Shown here piece after piece: positions 1 to 6,023 of a stretch of 8,410 nucleotides of DNA; positions within the stretch are counted from its first letter, which is position 1, and each line of letters opens with the position of its first letter. The translations under genes and the position numbers were made by a program. The notes below the pieces were generated by a model. That model saw nothing but the letters and a program-made list of their open reading frames with translations. It did not search any database and had not been told where the DNA came from. The DNA is taken from NCBI GenBank assembly GCA_003670425.1, contig QWRL01000097.1, positions 1-8,410 on the forward strand, written 5' to 3'. The stretch comes from Chloroflexota bacterium (GTDB lineage: Bacteria; Chloroflexota; Anaerolineae; Anaerolineales; UBA11657).

Positions 1-3000
1 GTTGAAGTCCATCATCTGCGGGCCCGGGCCGCCGCCGGCCCCCGGACCGGTGGCCGCATAATCAAAAAAGCCCGCCGGCATGGCTGCCGTCGTCGGTGCA
101 AAAAATGAACCGCCCGCAGCATCTGTGAATGTGGGCATTGCAAACGAGCCCATGCCCGGCGCGTTTGCATACTGCCCCATGTCTGCCATGTTCACCACGC
201 CCACGCCCGGCACAAACATGCCGTCCATTGCAAAGTTCATGCGCGGCCCCGCGTCTCCCGCAAAGGTCATTGCCGGCCCCGCGCCAAAGCCACCACCCGC
301 ACCAAAGCCGCCAAGCGCGCCCGCTGCCAGCCCGCTTAAGTCCATCGAGCCCAGCGTCTCGCCGCTTGCAGTGTTGAACTGCATCGGGCCCTGCCCTGCG
401 CCCGGCCCCATGTTGGCCAGCATAAAACTTGCCGCCAGCTGTATCTGCCCCGCCTGCATGCTCGCTGCCTGCCCCGATGCATCAAACATAATTGCCGGCG
501 GCGGCAGCATCCCCGCCCAGTTGCCCTGTGCATCAAACACCGGCTCTGCATACATCTTCATTGTGCCGATGTTCCCGCTCGGATCCACCATCGCAATCTT
601 AATCTCTGACACCGGCAATGCCAGGCCCATTTCAAAAAACTGGCTGTCAAACGCTGCGCCGCGCCCGAGGAACTGCACCCCGCCCACGCTGCCATCCTCG
701 TTGCGCACCGCCTGCCCCATCATGAACTGGTCCGGCGTCTTCGCCACACCGCTGCTGTCCACCACTATCAGACCGCCCAGCTTGTCCGCCGGCAGCGCGT
801 TCGGGTCAGCCACCGTTTGCATCAGCGTTGCCACCGGCAATGCGTCAATTGCCTTCGCCAGCGTCTCCGCCGGCAGCACACTCATCAAACTCGTCAGCCC
901 GTTCAGCACACTCAGGTTTGCTGCCGCGCCGCCCGCTGCCCCGCCCGCTGCGCCCGCTGCTGCAAAACTTTCGCCCAGCGCCTGTACCACGGAGAGCAGC
1001 TTGTCTGGCGGGAACACGCCCGGCATCGCCACAATTGCCTCCGGTGCATTGGTGGCCCACGCGCCCGCATCCGCCACCGACATCTCGCCGGTTACCGCTG
1101 GCGCTCCGCCGCCCGCCGGTATGGCAGCGGCAAAGCCCGGTGCCACTGTGATCTGTACTCCACCCGCCTCTAATGTACACGTGCCTTCCAAGCATGTCTC
1201 GGAGGGGGCGCGCTCGCCCTCCTTAATCTCCAGAGCGATCATCGAGCCGCGCACTGATGCCACGCCGCCAGCCGTCTCGATCTCCAGGCTCCCGCCGTTC
1301 AAGATCGTCCACACTTTGCCAAAATCCAGCTTCAGCCGCGTATAGGGCTCGCCCCCTGTCTCTTCAAACTTCGCCAGGCTGAACTGGCTGTCTGCCGACA
1401 GCCGCACCACCGTGCCTTCGCTCAGTTGCAGCCGCACGCCGCTGTCCGCGCTCGTCAACACCTGGAAGCCGGGCTGCACCAGCTGCCCTTCGCTGGCTGC
1501 CGCCAGCGTGCGCGTTTGCACGTTGCCGGCTGCGTCGCTCTCGCCGGTTTGCACCGTGCCCTTCAGCTCGCACAGGCTCGCCGTGCGGTCAGTTGCATTT
1601 GCGCCCGCCGCCTTGCACTCTGCTACTTTAGGCTTCGGCCGCGGAAAGTACACCACGTCGCTCTGGTTCAACCCGATCTGGTTGCCATCCGGCCCCACCA
1701 GCAGCGCCGGCGGCGGCTGCACACCCAGCACGCTGCCGTCTTCGTTGCGCAGGAACGGATCGCTCACCATCCACTCGCGCGGCAGGCCGGCTGCATCCCA
1801 CGTTATAAAGTTCACATCGCTCTGCCCGCTCAGGCTTCCGTCTTCCGCATACGCCATGCCCGGCAGGTCCGGCACTTGCAAAGCCGCGCCGCCCGCTGCG
1901 CTCATCAGCTCTTCATCCAGCCCCAGGAAGCCCGCAAACGCGCCGCTGGCAAAAAGCACAATGCTTGGCCGCATGGCCTGCAGGTTGGGGTCATAGGTAA
2001 TCGGCGGCACCAGCGGCAGCTGCCGCAGCCCGCGCATGTCCGCCACCGTCAGCTGGTCCACTATGTCCAGCACCGCCAGCTGCCCGCCGCCCACGCCCAC
2101 CGGCAATCCGGTGTTTACATCCAGCATAAATAGCTGCCCGAACGCCGGCGCTGCGATCGCCTGCAGCTGCGCGCGCGTCAGTGGCGTGCCATCCAGCTGC
2201 TGCGGTGTGCCCGGCAACAACCCGATCGGCAGGCCCGCTGCTTTGTCAAACACCACCTGCAGCGGCGGCACCACGCCCAGCTGCTTGTTGTCCGGCCCGT
2301 AAAACGCCACCGCCTGCGGCCCCAGCAGCTGCTGGTCTGCGCGGGCCAGCAGCGCTGCCCGCGTCGCCGGCGCGCCGCTCAATGGTGTTTCTGGTATCGC
2401 TGTGCTGTCTGCCACCGCCAGCCCGGCGGCGTAAATGTTCAACTCTGGCTGCGCTGCCAGCAGCACGGCTGCTGTGTCTTGCGCTGCCAGCGCTTCCAGT
2501 GCGCTGGCTCCCACCAGCAGCGGCGCCTGCATCCCGCCCACGCTGATGCTATCGGGCAGCGCGCCGCCCAGCAGCGCCTGCGCTGCCTTCAAGTCTTCGC
2601 CCAGCATGGCTTGCGCCAGCGGCGCCTGCACTGCTGCCAGCAGCGCTGCTGTTGCGTCGCTGCCGCCCAGCGCTGCCAGCGCCGGTGTGCCGCCCAGTGC
2701 CGCTGCCGACACCCCGCTCAGCAGCCGCGCGCCCGCGCCGCCCAGCCCTTCTGGCGGCAGCAAGCCCACCGGCAGCCATGAAAGTGCCGTGCCGTCTTCG
2801 CCCGCGGTCACTTCCGCCAGAAACGGCTTCAACAACTTGCTCTCTGCATCCAGCGCCAAACCACCGGCCACTCCGCTGCCGCGCAGCAGGTTCAGGCGGC
2901 TTACGCCCGCTTCAAAAAGCGTGCCCGTCACTGAGAACACGCCCGTGGGCAGCTCCACCAAAAATGCCGAGTCAGCACCGGCCAGCGGACCGTTTACATC

Positions 3001-3708
3001 AAACAGCGCCTTGCCCGCAACAATGCGGAACACTGCCTGCGTGCGCGGCGCTGCTGCATCGTGCTTGTACATGCGCACCTGCAGCGTGGTTACCGGCTTC
3101 ACCAGGATGCGCGACCCGTCTATCAAATCCAGCCGCACTGTTGAAAGCTGGAACGTGCGCAGCTGCGTGCCCGCCAGCAGCGCTGCCTGTGGCAGCAGCA
3201 GCTGCTCCCAGGTCTCGCTCCCCGGCAGCAGCAGCTCTACGCGCCCGCCCAGTACCGTCAGCACCACATCGCCCGTTATCTTCTCCACCACCGGCGCCGG
3301 CGCCGGCGTGGCCAGCAGCGGCACCGGGCCCGCAGCCAATCGCGCCGCCTGCTCGGCATCCGGCAGCACTTGCACTTCGCGCCCAAACAACCAGTTGATG
3401 AAACCCAGCCACCACTGCAGCGGCAGCTGCCACCATGCCATGGCCGGCTCTGCTGCTGCACCGCCTTCCGCTGCGCTTTGCCCGGCGCTTTGCACTGCAG
3501 CCACGGGCTGCGCTGTGGCTGCTGCGGCCGGCTGCATGGTGGGCGCGGGCTGCAGTGTGCCGCGCGGTGCCGCGCCCGCCACCGCCGTCAGGCGCGTGTT
3601 TAGCGCGTCCGCCTGGCTGCTGTTAACTTCCACCGCAGCCGACCCGGCCGGGGAACACGCCGAAAGCAGCATGCCACTAATCGCCAGGGTGGCGGCTGCG
3701 CGCTGCAT
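1..3708 (-). CDS. Large lipoprotein with two FecR-like domains, C-terminus cut by the left edge
   Basis: I checked the frame triplet by triplet: it is open for 1,236 codons, with no stop before the left edge. From the ATG at 3708 the product has a hydrophobic signal ending in lipobox L15-S16-A17-C18, so it is probably lipid-anchored and extracytoplasmic. An Ala/Pro/Gln linker and a Trp-rich patch (W92, W93, W99, W100, W106) follow. FecR-like domain 1 spans about residues 146-272 (DGS at 197-199, closing VTGTLF). FecR-like domain 2 spans about 713-865, with EGT at 764-766, VRGS near 820 and C839-LEGT-C844. The rest is an Ala/Leu/Gly-rich linker with degenerate repeats and a Gly/Ala/Met/Phe tail. 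Besides C18 the only cysteines are C698, C713, C839 and C844. In well-studied proteins FecR domains relay signals across the envelope to sigma factors; no sigma or TonB partner is visible here, so a structural or surface role is equally possible. The start has no Shine-Dalgarno sequence. The frame stays open up to an ATG at 3897, but those extra 63 codons lack the G/C-ending codons of the gene, so I chose the lipobox start. Function is unknown. Confidence 0.85.
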   Translation of the reverse strand, partial: MQRAAATLAISGMLLSACSPAGSAAVEVNSSQADALNTRLTAVAGAAPRGTLQPAPTMQPAAAATAQPVAAVQSAGQSAAEGGAAAEPAMAWWQLPLQWWLGFINWLFGREVQVLPDAEQAARLAAGPVPLLATPAPAPVVEKITGDVVLTVLGGRVELLLPGSETWEQLLLPQAALLAGTQLRTFQLSTVRLDLIDGSRILVKPVTTLQVRMYKHDAAAPRTQAVFRIVAGKALFDVNGPLAGADSAFLVELPTGVFSVTGTLFEAGVSRLNLLRGSGVAGGLALDAESKLLKPFLAEVTAGEDGTALSWLPVGLLPPEGLGGAGARLLSGVSAAALGGTPALAALGGSDATAALLAAVQAPLAQAMLGEDLKAAQALLGGALPDSISVGGMQAPLLVGASALEALAAQDTAAVLLAAQPELNIYAAGLAVADSTAIPETPLSGAPATRAALLARADQQLLGPQAVAFYGPDNKQLGVVPPLQVVFDKAAGLPIGLLPGTPQQLDGTPLTRAQLQAIAAPAFGQLFMLDVNTGLPVGVGGGQLAVLDIVDQLTVADMRGLRQLPLVPPITYDPNLQAMRPSIVLFASGAFAGFLGLDEELMSAAGGAALQVPDLPGMAYAEDGSLSGQSDVNFITWDAAGLPREWMVSDPFLRNEDGSVLGVQPPPALLVGPDGNQIGLNQSDVVYFPRPKPKVAECKAAGANATDRTASLCELKGTVQTGESDAAGNVQTRTLAAASEGQLVQPGFQVLTSADSGVRLQLSEGTVVRLSADSQFSLAKFEETGGEPYTRLKLDFGKVWTILNGGSLEIETAGGVASVRGSMIALEIKEGERAPSETCLEGTCTLEAGGVQITVAPGFAAAIPAGGGAPAVTGEMSVADAGAWATNAPEAIVAMPGVFPPDKLLSVVQALGESFAAAGAAGGAAGGAAANLSVLNGLTSLMSVLPAETLAKAIDALPVATLMQTVADPNALPADKLGGLIVVDSSGVAKTPDQFMMGQAVRNEDGSVGGVQFLGRGAAFDSQFFEMGLALPVSEIKIAMVDPSGNIGTMKMYAEPVFDAQGNWAGMLPPPAIMFDASGQAASMQAGQIQLAASFMLANMGPGAGQGPMQFNTASGETLGSMDLSGLAAGALGGFGAGGGFGAGPAMTFAGDAGPRMNFAMDGMFVPGVGVVNMADMGQYANAPGMGSFAMPTFTDAAGGSFFAPTTAAMPAGFFDYAATGPGAGGGPGPQMMDFN
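673..705 (-). repeat. Second copy of an 11-residue repeat (RNEDGSVGGVQ) in the lipoprotein
   Basis: This stretch encodes RNEDGSVGGVQ, about residues 1002-1012, after FecR-like domain 2. It matches the copy at 1717-1749 (RNEDGSVLGVQ) at 10 of 11 residues and 27 of 33 bases. The differences include third-position changes, which suggests an old duplication kept under protein-level selection rather than a recent DNA repeat. Confidence 0.7.
1717..1749 (-). repeat. First copy of an 11-residue repeat (RNEDGSVLGVQ) in the lipoprotein
   Basis: This stretch encodes RNEDGSVLGVQ, about residues 654-664, just before FecR-like domain 2. It lies in a longer degenerate unit of roughly 30 residues with the pattern D-x-x-G-x-x-x-G-V-x-P-P-x-x-x-x-V-x-P-D-G. 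Related units are encoded at about 2218-2310 and 457-546. The units flank domain 2 on both sides and may form repeated beta hairpins; that structure is inference. Confidence 0.65.
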
Positions 3709-3888
3709 GCGGCGCTGCGTAGTTAAGGTTAACAATGAAGGTTGAATGGGGATTGCTTCGGCAAGGCGCGCTGCCAGGCCGCGCAGTACGCGCGCAGTTG
3801 CCAGCACAAAAATTATGGCGACTGCCAGAAAAACAAGATTTTGCAAACTACCCCCGCAGTTGCACAAATGAGGCCAGAGTACAGTGTC

Positions 3889-3894
3889 ATTATA
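3889..3894 (-). promoter_or_regulatory. Possible -10 element (TATAAT) upstream of the lipoprotein gene
   Basis: On the minus strand a perfect TATAAT lies about 180 bases before the lipoprotein ATG, in the most A/T-rich part of the interval. A TTGACG lies only 7 bases upstream of it, too close to act as its -35; with a spacing of 18 it would instead pair with TGTACT. A second candidate is CATAAT at 3812-3817, about 100 bases before the start codon. The A/T-rich context supports a promoter hereabouts, but the exact element is uncertain. Confidence 0.3.
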
Positions 3895-4162
3895 CATGGT
3901 GCGTCAAGCGGGCTGCGCGCCCGGCGCAGCGCCGCAGACACTCCCTGCCTTTGTTAACGGCACGAATGCAGGCGGAGCCAACGCCCAAACAGCAGCAAGC
4001 GCAATCCGGTTGGCGCGCCTTCAACGGCTGGTCCACAATAAACCTAAATACGGCAGTGAGCTGGCCGCCCAATGCTTTGCAGTTGCGTGGCAAACCGCCA
4101 ATTGTTGCGGGGTGGCCGATAAAGCCGGCCGGCGGCGCAGGCAACTGCCCGCCTTCTTAGCC

Positions 4163-4212
4163 GGCGCTGGTGCACTGCCGGCAAATGGCAGCGGGTGCTG
4201 CGCACCAGCGCC
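4163..4212. repeat. Inverted repeat with perfect 11-base arms
   Basis: The arms GGCGCTGGTGC (4163-4173) and GCACCAGCGCC (4202-4212) are exact reverse complements separated by 28 bases. A smaller inverted repeat, CTGCC (4175-4179) and GGCAG (4187-4191), sits in the loop. No T-run follows on either strand, so this is not a typical intrinsic terminator. It lies 14 bases from the left parS-like site. It could be a protein-binding site, a structured RNA or chance in G/C-rich sequence. Confidence 0.4.
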
Positions 4213-4225
4213 ACCCGCAAAGAAA

Positions 4226-4239
4226 GTTTCCCGTGAAAC
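4226..4239 (+). promoter_or_regulatory. parS-like ParB-binding site (left copy)
   Basis: The sequence GTTTCCCGTGAAAC differs at one position from the 14-base core of the bacterial parS consensus, GTTTCACGTGAAAC. ParB binds such sites and, with ParA, directs chromosome segregation and SMC loading. It is the exact reverse complement of the right copy at 4364-4377. The shared deviation suggests a lineage-specific consensus rather than two chance matches. No parA or parB gene lies in the window. Confidence 0.8.
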
Positions 4240-4362
4240 GCGGCGTTGGTATGCGGGCGGCCGCGCACTTTTTTGCAGTACCGCGCCCCGCAAATACTTC
4301 TGCGACAGGGCTTTGTTTCAGCGCACCGCTACCCCGGCCTTCGTCTATTTGGCGCAAGCTTG

Positions 4363-4378
4363 TGTTTCACGGGAAACA
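4363..4378 (+). promoter_or_regulatory. parS-like ParB-binding site (right copy)
   Basis: TGTTTCACGGGAAACA matches the 16-base Bacillus subtilis-type parS consensus TGTTTCACGTGAAACA at 15 of 16 positions, including both outer bases. It is inverted relative to the left copy, and the two centres are 138 bases apart. It ends 26 bases past the holA stop codon on the coding strand's downstream side. A lone half-site, TGTTTCA at 4314-4320, lies between the copies. Confidence 0.85.
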
Positions 4379-4404
4379 TTTGCGCGCGCAAGGCACGGAC
4401 GCGG

Positions 4405-5409
4405 TTACGCGGTCAGGTCGGCAACCAGCAGTTCAAGTCCGGTGCGCGGCTCGGTGCCGGACTTCATGGCCACATCCAGCTGCGCCAGGCGCGCATAAAT
4501 GGCCTCAAGCGCCGGCAGCGTGTAGCGCCGTGCCTGCGTGCCCAGCTTTTGCGCCACAAACGGATGCACCTTCAGGGCACTTTGCAGTTCAGCAGCCCCA
4601 GCTCCGATGTCCAGCACTTCGCGCGCCTGCAGCAGCAAGCGGTACTGGCGCACAATCATCGGAAAAACCTCAAACAACGGCTGCAACGCGTCGTGTGTCA
4701 GCAGTTTATCGAGGCAGGCGTGCGCCCGGCGCGCATCCCGCTCCGCCAGCGCATCCACCAGCACCCAAATCGTTCCCTGTCCAGCGGCGGGTGTGGTTTG
4801 TTCAACATCTGCGGGTTGTACAAGGCGCCGCCCAATCACAAAAGCCCACAAGTTTTGGACCTCCCCCGCCCGCCTCCGCCCGGCCCGCCCCCGGGGCGCC
4901 GCCCCCCCGCCCGCCCCCGCCCGGGGGGAGGCTCCACCCGCTGCGCGTGCGCGCTGCACCACCCACTGCGCCAGCTCCTCTTCTTTGGCCGGCACCGCGC
5001 AGAAATGCTCCACATGTTCCGCCACTTTGCGCGCCGCCTTTAGCAGCCGGCTGTTTTCCGGCAGCTTGCGCTGGTCCAGCAGCACGAGCGTTGTGAACGC
5101 CGGCAGCTGCGGCAGGTAATCCACCAGCGCAGACACCAGCCCGCCTTTGGCGGCCGGCGGCTCGTCGCCTTCCACGCTTTTGCCGCCCGCATTGTGCAGC
5201 ACCACCAGCCGCCGCGGGCTCAAAAACGGCAGCGAGTCACACACGCCGCGCACTTCCGCCATGCCCGCTTTGCGCCCGTCAAACTCGCTCACATTCAAGT
5301 GGAACACCGGCAGCGCGCGCAGCTGCTGCACATGCTCGCTGATCGCAAATTCGTCGTCGCCGTGCAGCACCACCAGCGGCGGCGCTGCGCCTTCAGCTTT
5401 GCGTTTCAT
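4405..5409 (-). CDS. holA: DNA polymerase III delta subunit (clamp loader)
   Basis: The delta subunit is the wrench of the clamp loader that opens the sliding clamp for loading onto primed DNA. The 334-residue product matches the usual length. It begins with a typical LVVLHGDDEFAISE segment after the ATG at 5409. A conserved central and C-terminal part follows, including RRLVQPADVEQTTP, IWVLVDALAERD, the MIVRQYRLLLQ helix, and a closing KSGTEPRTGLELLVADL. The frame is open further upstream to about 5925, but that extension is only a shadow of the preceding gene; the delta N-terminus fixes the start. The start overlaps the end of the DUF6391-like gene by 17 bases, which suggests translational coupling. 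Residues about 161-183 are an abnormal Gly/Arg/Ala/Pro run, listed separately. No Shine-Dalgarno sequence is evident. Identification is firm apart from that tract. Confidence 0.9.
   Translation of the reverse strand: MKRKAEGAAPPLVVLHGDDEFAISEHVQQLRALPVFHLNVSEFDGRKAGMAEVRGVCDSLPFLSPRRLVVLHNAGGKSVEGDEPPAAKGGLVSALVDYLPQLPAFTTLVLLDQRKLPENSRLLKAARKVAEHVEHFCAVPAKEEELAQWVVQRARAAGGASPRAGAGGGAAPRGRAGRRRAGEVQNLWAFVIGRRLVQPADVEQTTPAAGQGTIWVLVDALAERDARRAHACLDKLLTHDALQPLFEVFPMIVRQYRLLLQAREVLDIGAGAAELQSALKVHPFVAQKLGTQARRYTLPALEAIYARLAQLDVAMKSGTEPRTGLELLVADLTA
4861..4930 (-). other. Extreme G+C low-complexity tract with G-quadruplex potential inside holA
   Basis: Of these 70 bases only three are A or T (4862, 4875, 4929). 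The coding strand carries G-runs of 5, 3, 7, 5 and more separated by single C bases, which satisfies the usual four-tract G-quadruplex pattern. Between 4863 and 4928 the coding strand has no T, so no Leu, Ile, Val, Phe or Met codon is possible in any frame. The encoded stretch is Gly/Arg/Ala/Pro where delta subunits normally have amphipathic helix. The reading frame is the same on both sides. Confidence 0.85.
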
Positions 5410-6001
5410 TGCCCGCCGCTGCGCTGTCCGGCAGCGCAAAGCCCTGCAGGGCCGCACCGGCAGCAGCCGCGCGCGTTTGAACGCGGTGGCGCACCCAGCC
5501 GGCGCGCTCTGTGCGCGTGACACTGTGAATGCGCAGCGCACCCATGGCACTGCTGGTGGTGAGGCTGCGCTGGGCAGCGTAGCCCAGCGGGCGCGCAGCC
5601 AGCATTGCCAAAGGCAGCAGGCCCGCCAGCAGCGGCACGCGCAGCAGGCGCGCCAGCCGGCTGCGCGCGCTGCCGGCTGTGGCCAAGCCCACGGCCAGCG
5701 CAGCCAGCAAGCCGGCTGCCACCAGATTGGTGCCGCAGTTGGGATGCAGTGCCAGCTGCTGCTCGCCGCTGCGCAAGCGCTGCAGCGCGCTGTGGGCGGC
5801 AGCCTGCACGGCCACGCCCGGCACGCTGCCATACAGCACAAAGCCGCGCGCATCAGCGCGCCCCGCCAGCCGTGCCTGTGGAAACTGCTGCGCCAGCACA
5901 TGCAGCGTGGCGTGCTCCAGCGCATGGTTGCGGCGCAGCGCTTGCAGCTGCTGCGCCAGCAGCGCCCCGGTTAATTGCAGCGCGCTGCTCATGGCGCGCA
6001 T
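5393..6001 (-). CDS. DUF6391-like small membrane protein
   Basis: The 202-residue product resembles DUF6391, a family without known function. Its hallmarks are NHALEHATLH at residues 25-34, a central GFVLYG segment (53-58), the SALQRLRSGE stretch (71-80) and HPNCGTNL at 86-93. Two hydrophobic segments follow at about 93-110 and 119-136, each long enough to span the membrane, separated by a short Arg-rich loop. H26-A-L-E29-H30 fits the HxxEH pattern of inverted zinc peptidases; with H34, H86 and C89 it could bind a metal, but catalysis is speculation. The ATG at 6001 is 22 bases after the priA stop; a second ATG at 5992 would shorten the protein by three residues. Neither has a Shine-Dalgarno sequence. 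Its end overlaps the holA start, so it is probably cotranscribed with priA and holA. The lack of a replication motif makes a direct role in replication uncertain. Confidence 0.75.
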   Translation of the reverse strand: MRAMSSALQLTGALLAQQLQALRRNHALEHATLHVLAQQFPQARLAGRADARGFVLYGSVPGVAVQAAAHSALQRLRSGEQQLALHPNCGTNLVAAGLLAALAVGLATAGSARSRLARLLRVPLLAGLLPLAMLAARPLGYAAQRSLTTSSAMGALRIHSVTRTERAGWVRHRVQTRAAAAGAALQGFALPDSAAAGNETQS

Positions 6002-6023
6002 TTTACATTGGCGCTGCGCTGCA

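Larger units (their letters stand above)
3709..4404. other. Gene-free interval between holA and the lipoprotein gene
   Basis: No convincing gene is present in these 696 bases. Short frames on both strands show neither a family resemblance nor the G/C-ending codon pattern of the neighbouring genes. The part from about 3800 to 3900 is visibly more A/T-rich and holds the possible promoter. The part from about 4160 to 4400 holds an inverted repeat and two parS-like sites. A 12-base perfect palindrome, TTGCGCGCGCAA, lies at 4380-4391, just past the end of holA. No hairpin followed by a T-run on the holA transcript strand was seen, so no intrinsic terminator is called. Confidence 0.7.

Noticed and set aside
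80..1345. Long plus-strand open frame of 421 codons
   Set aside because: It lies antisense to the lipoprotein gene, whose minus-strand frame has coherent FecR-like motifs. The plus product is a Pro/Ala/Ser/Thr run with no recognisable domain, as expected when the codon bias opens the opposite strand.
2435..3745. Long plus-strand open frame of 436 codons
   Set aside because: It is in the same frame as the 80-1345 shadow and antisense to the same gene; the product is Ser/Ala/Pro low complexity without domains.
3890..4037. DnaA-box-like words (TTATACATG at 3890-3898, TGGTCCACA at 4029-4037)
   Set aside because: Each matches only 7 of 9 positions, and there is no cluster or A/T-rich unwinding element, so an origin cannot be called despite the parS pair.
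3890..4144. Possible 84-residue minus-strand gene in the gene-free interval
   Set aside because: No family resemblance, no ribosome-binding site, and codon use unlike the neighbours.
4250..4274. Possible plus-strand intrinsic terminator (G/C-rich stretch, then six T at 4269-4274)
   Set aside because: The stem is only about four pairs, and no plus-strand gene precedes it.
4170..5096. Plus-strand open frame of 308 codons across the parS sites and holA
   Set aside because: It overlaps the conserved delta subunit on the opposite strand, and the product is compositionally biased, especially across the G+C tract.
5410..5925. Upstream in-frame extension of holA to a 506-residue protein
   Set aside because: The extension is Cys/Trp/Arg-rich shadow sequence of the DUF6391-like gene; delta subunits start at the LVVLHGDDEF segment, which fits the ATG at 5409.
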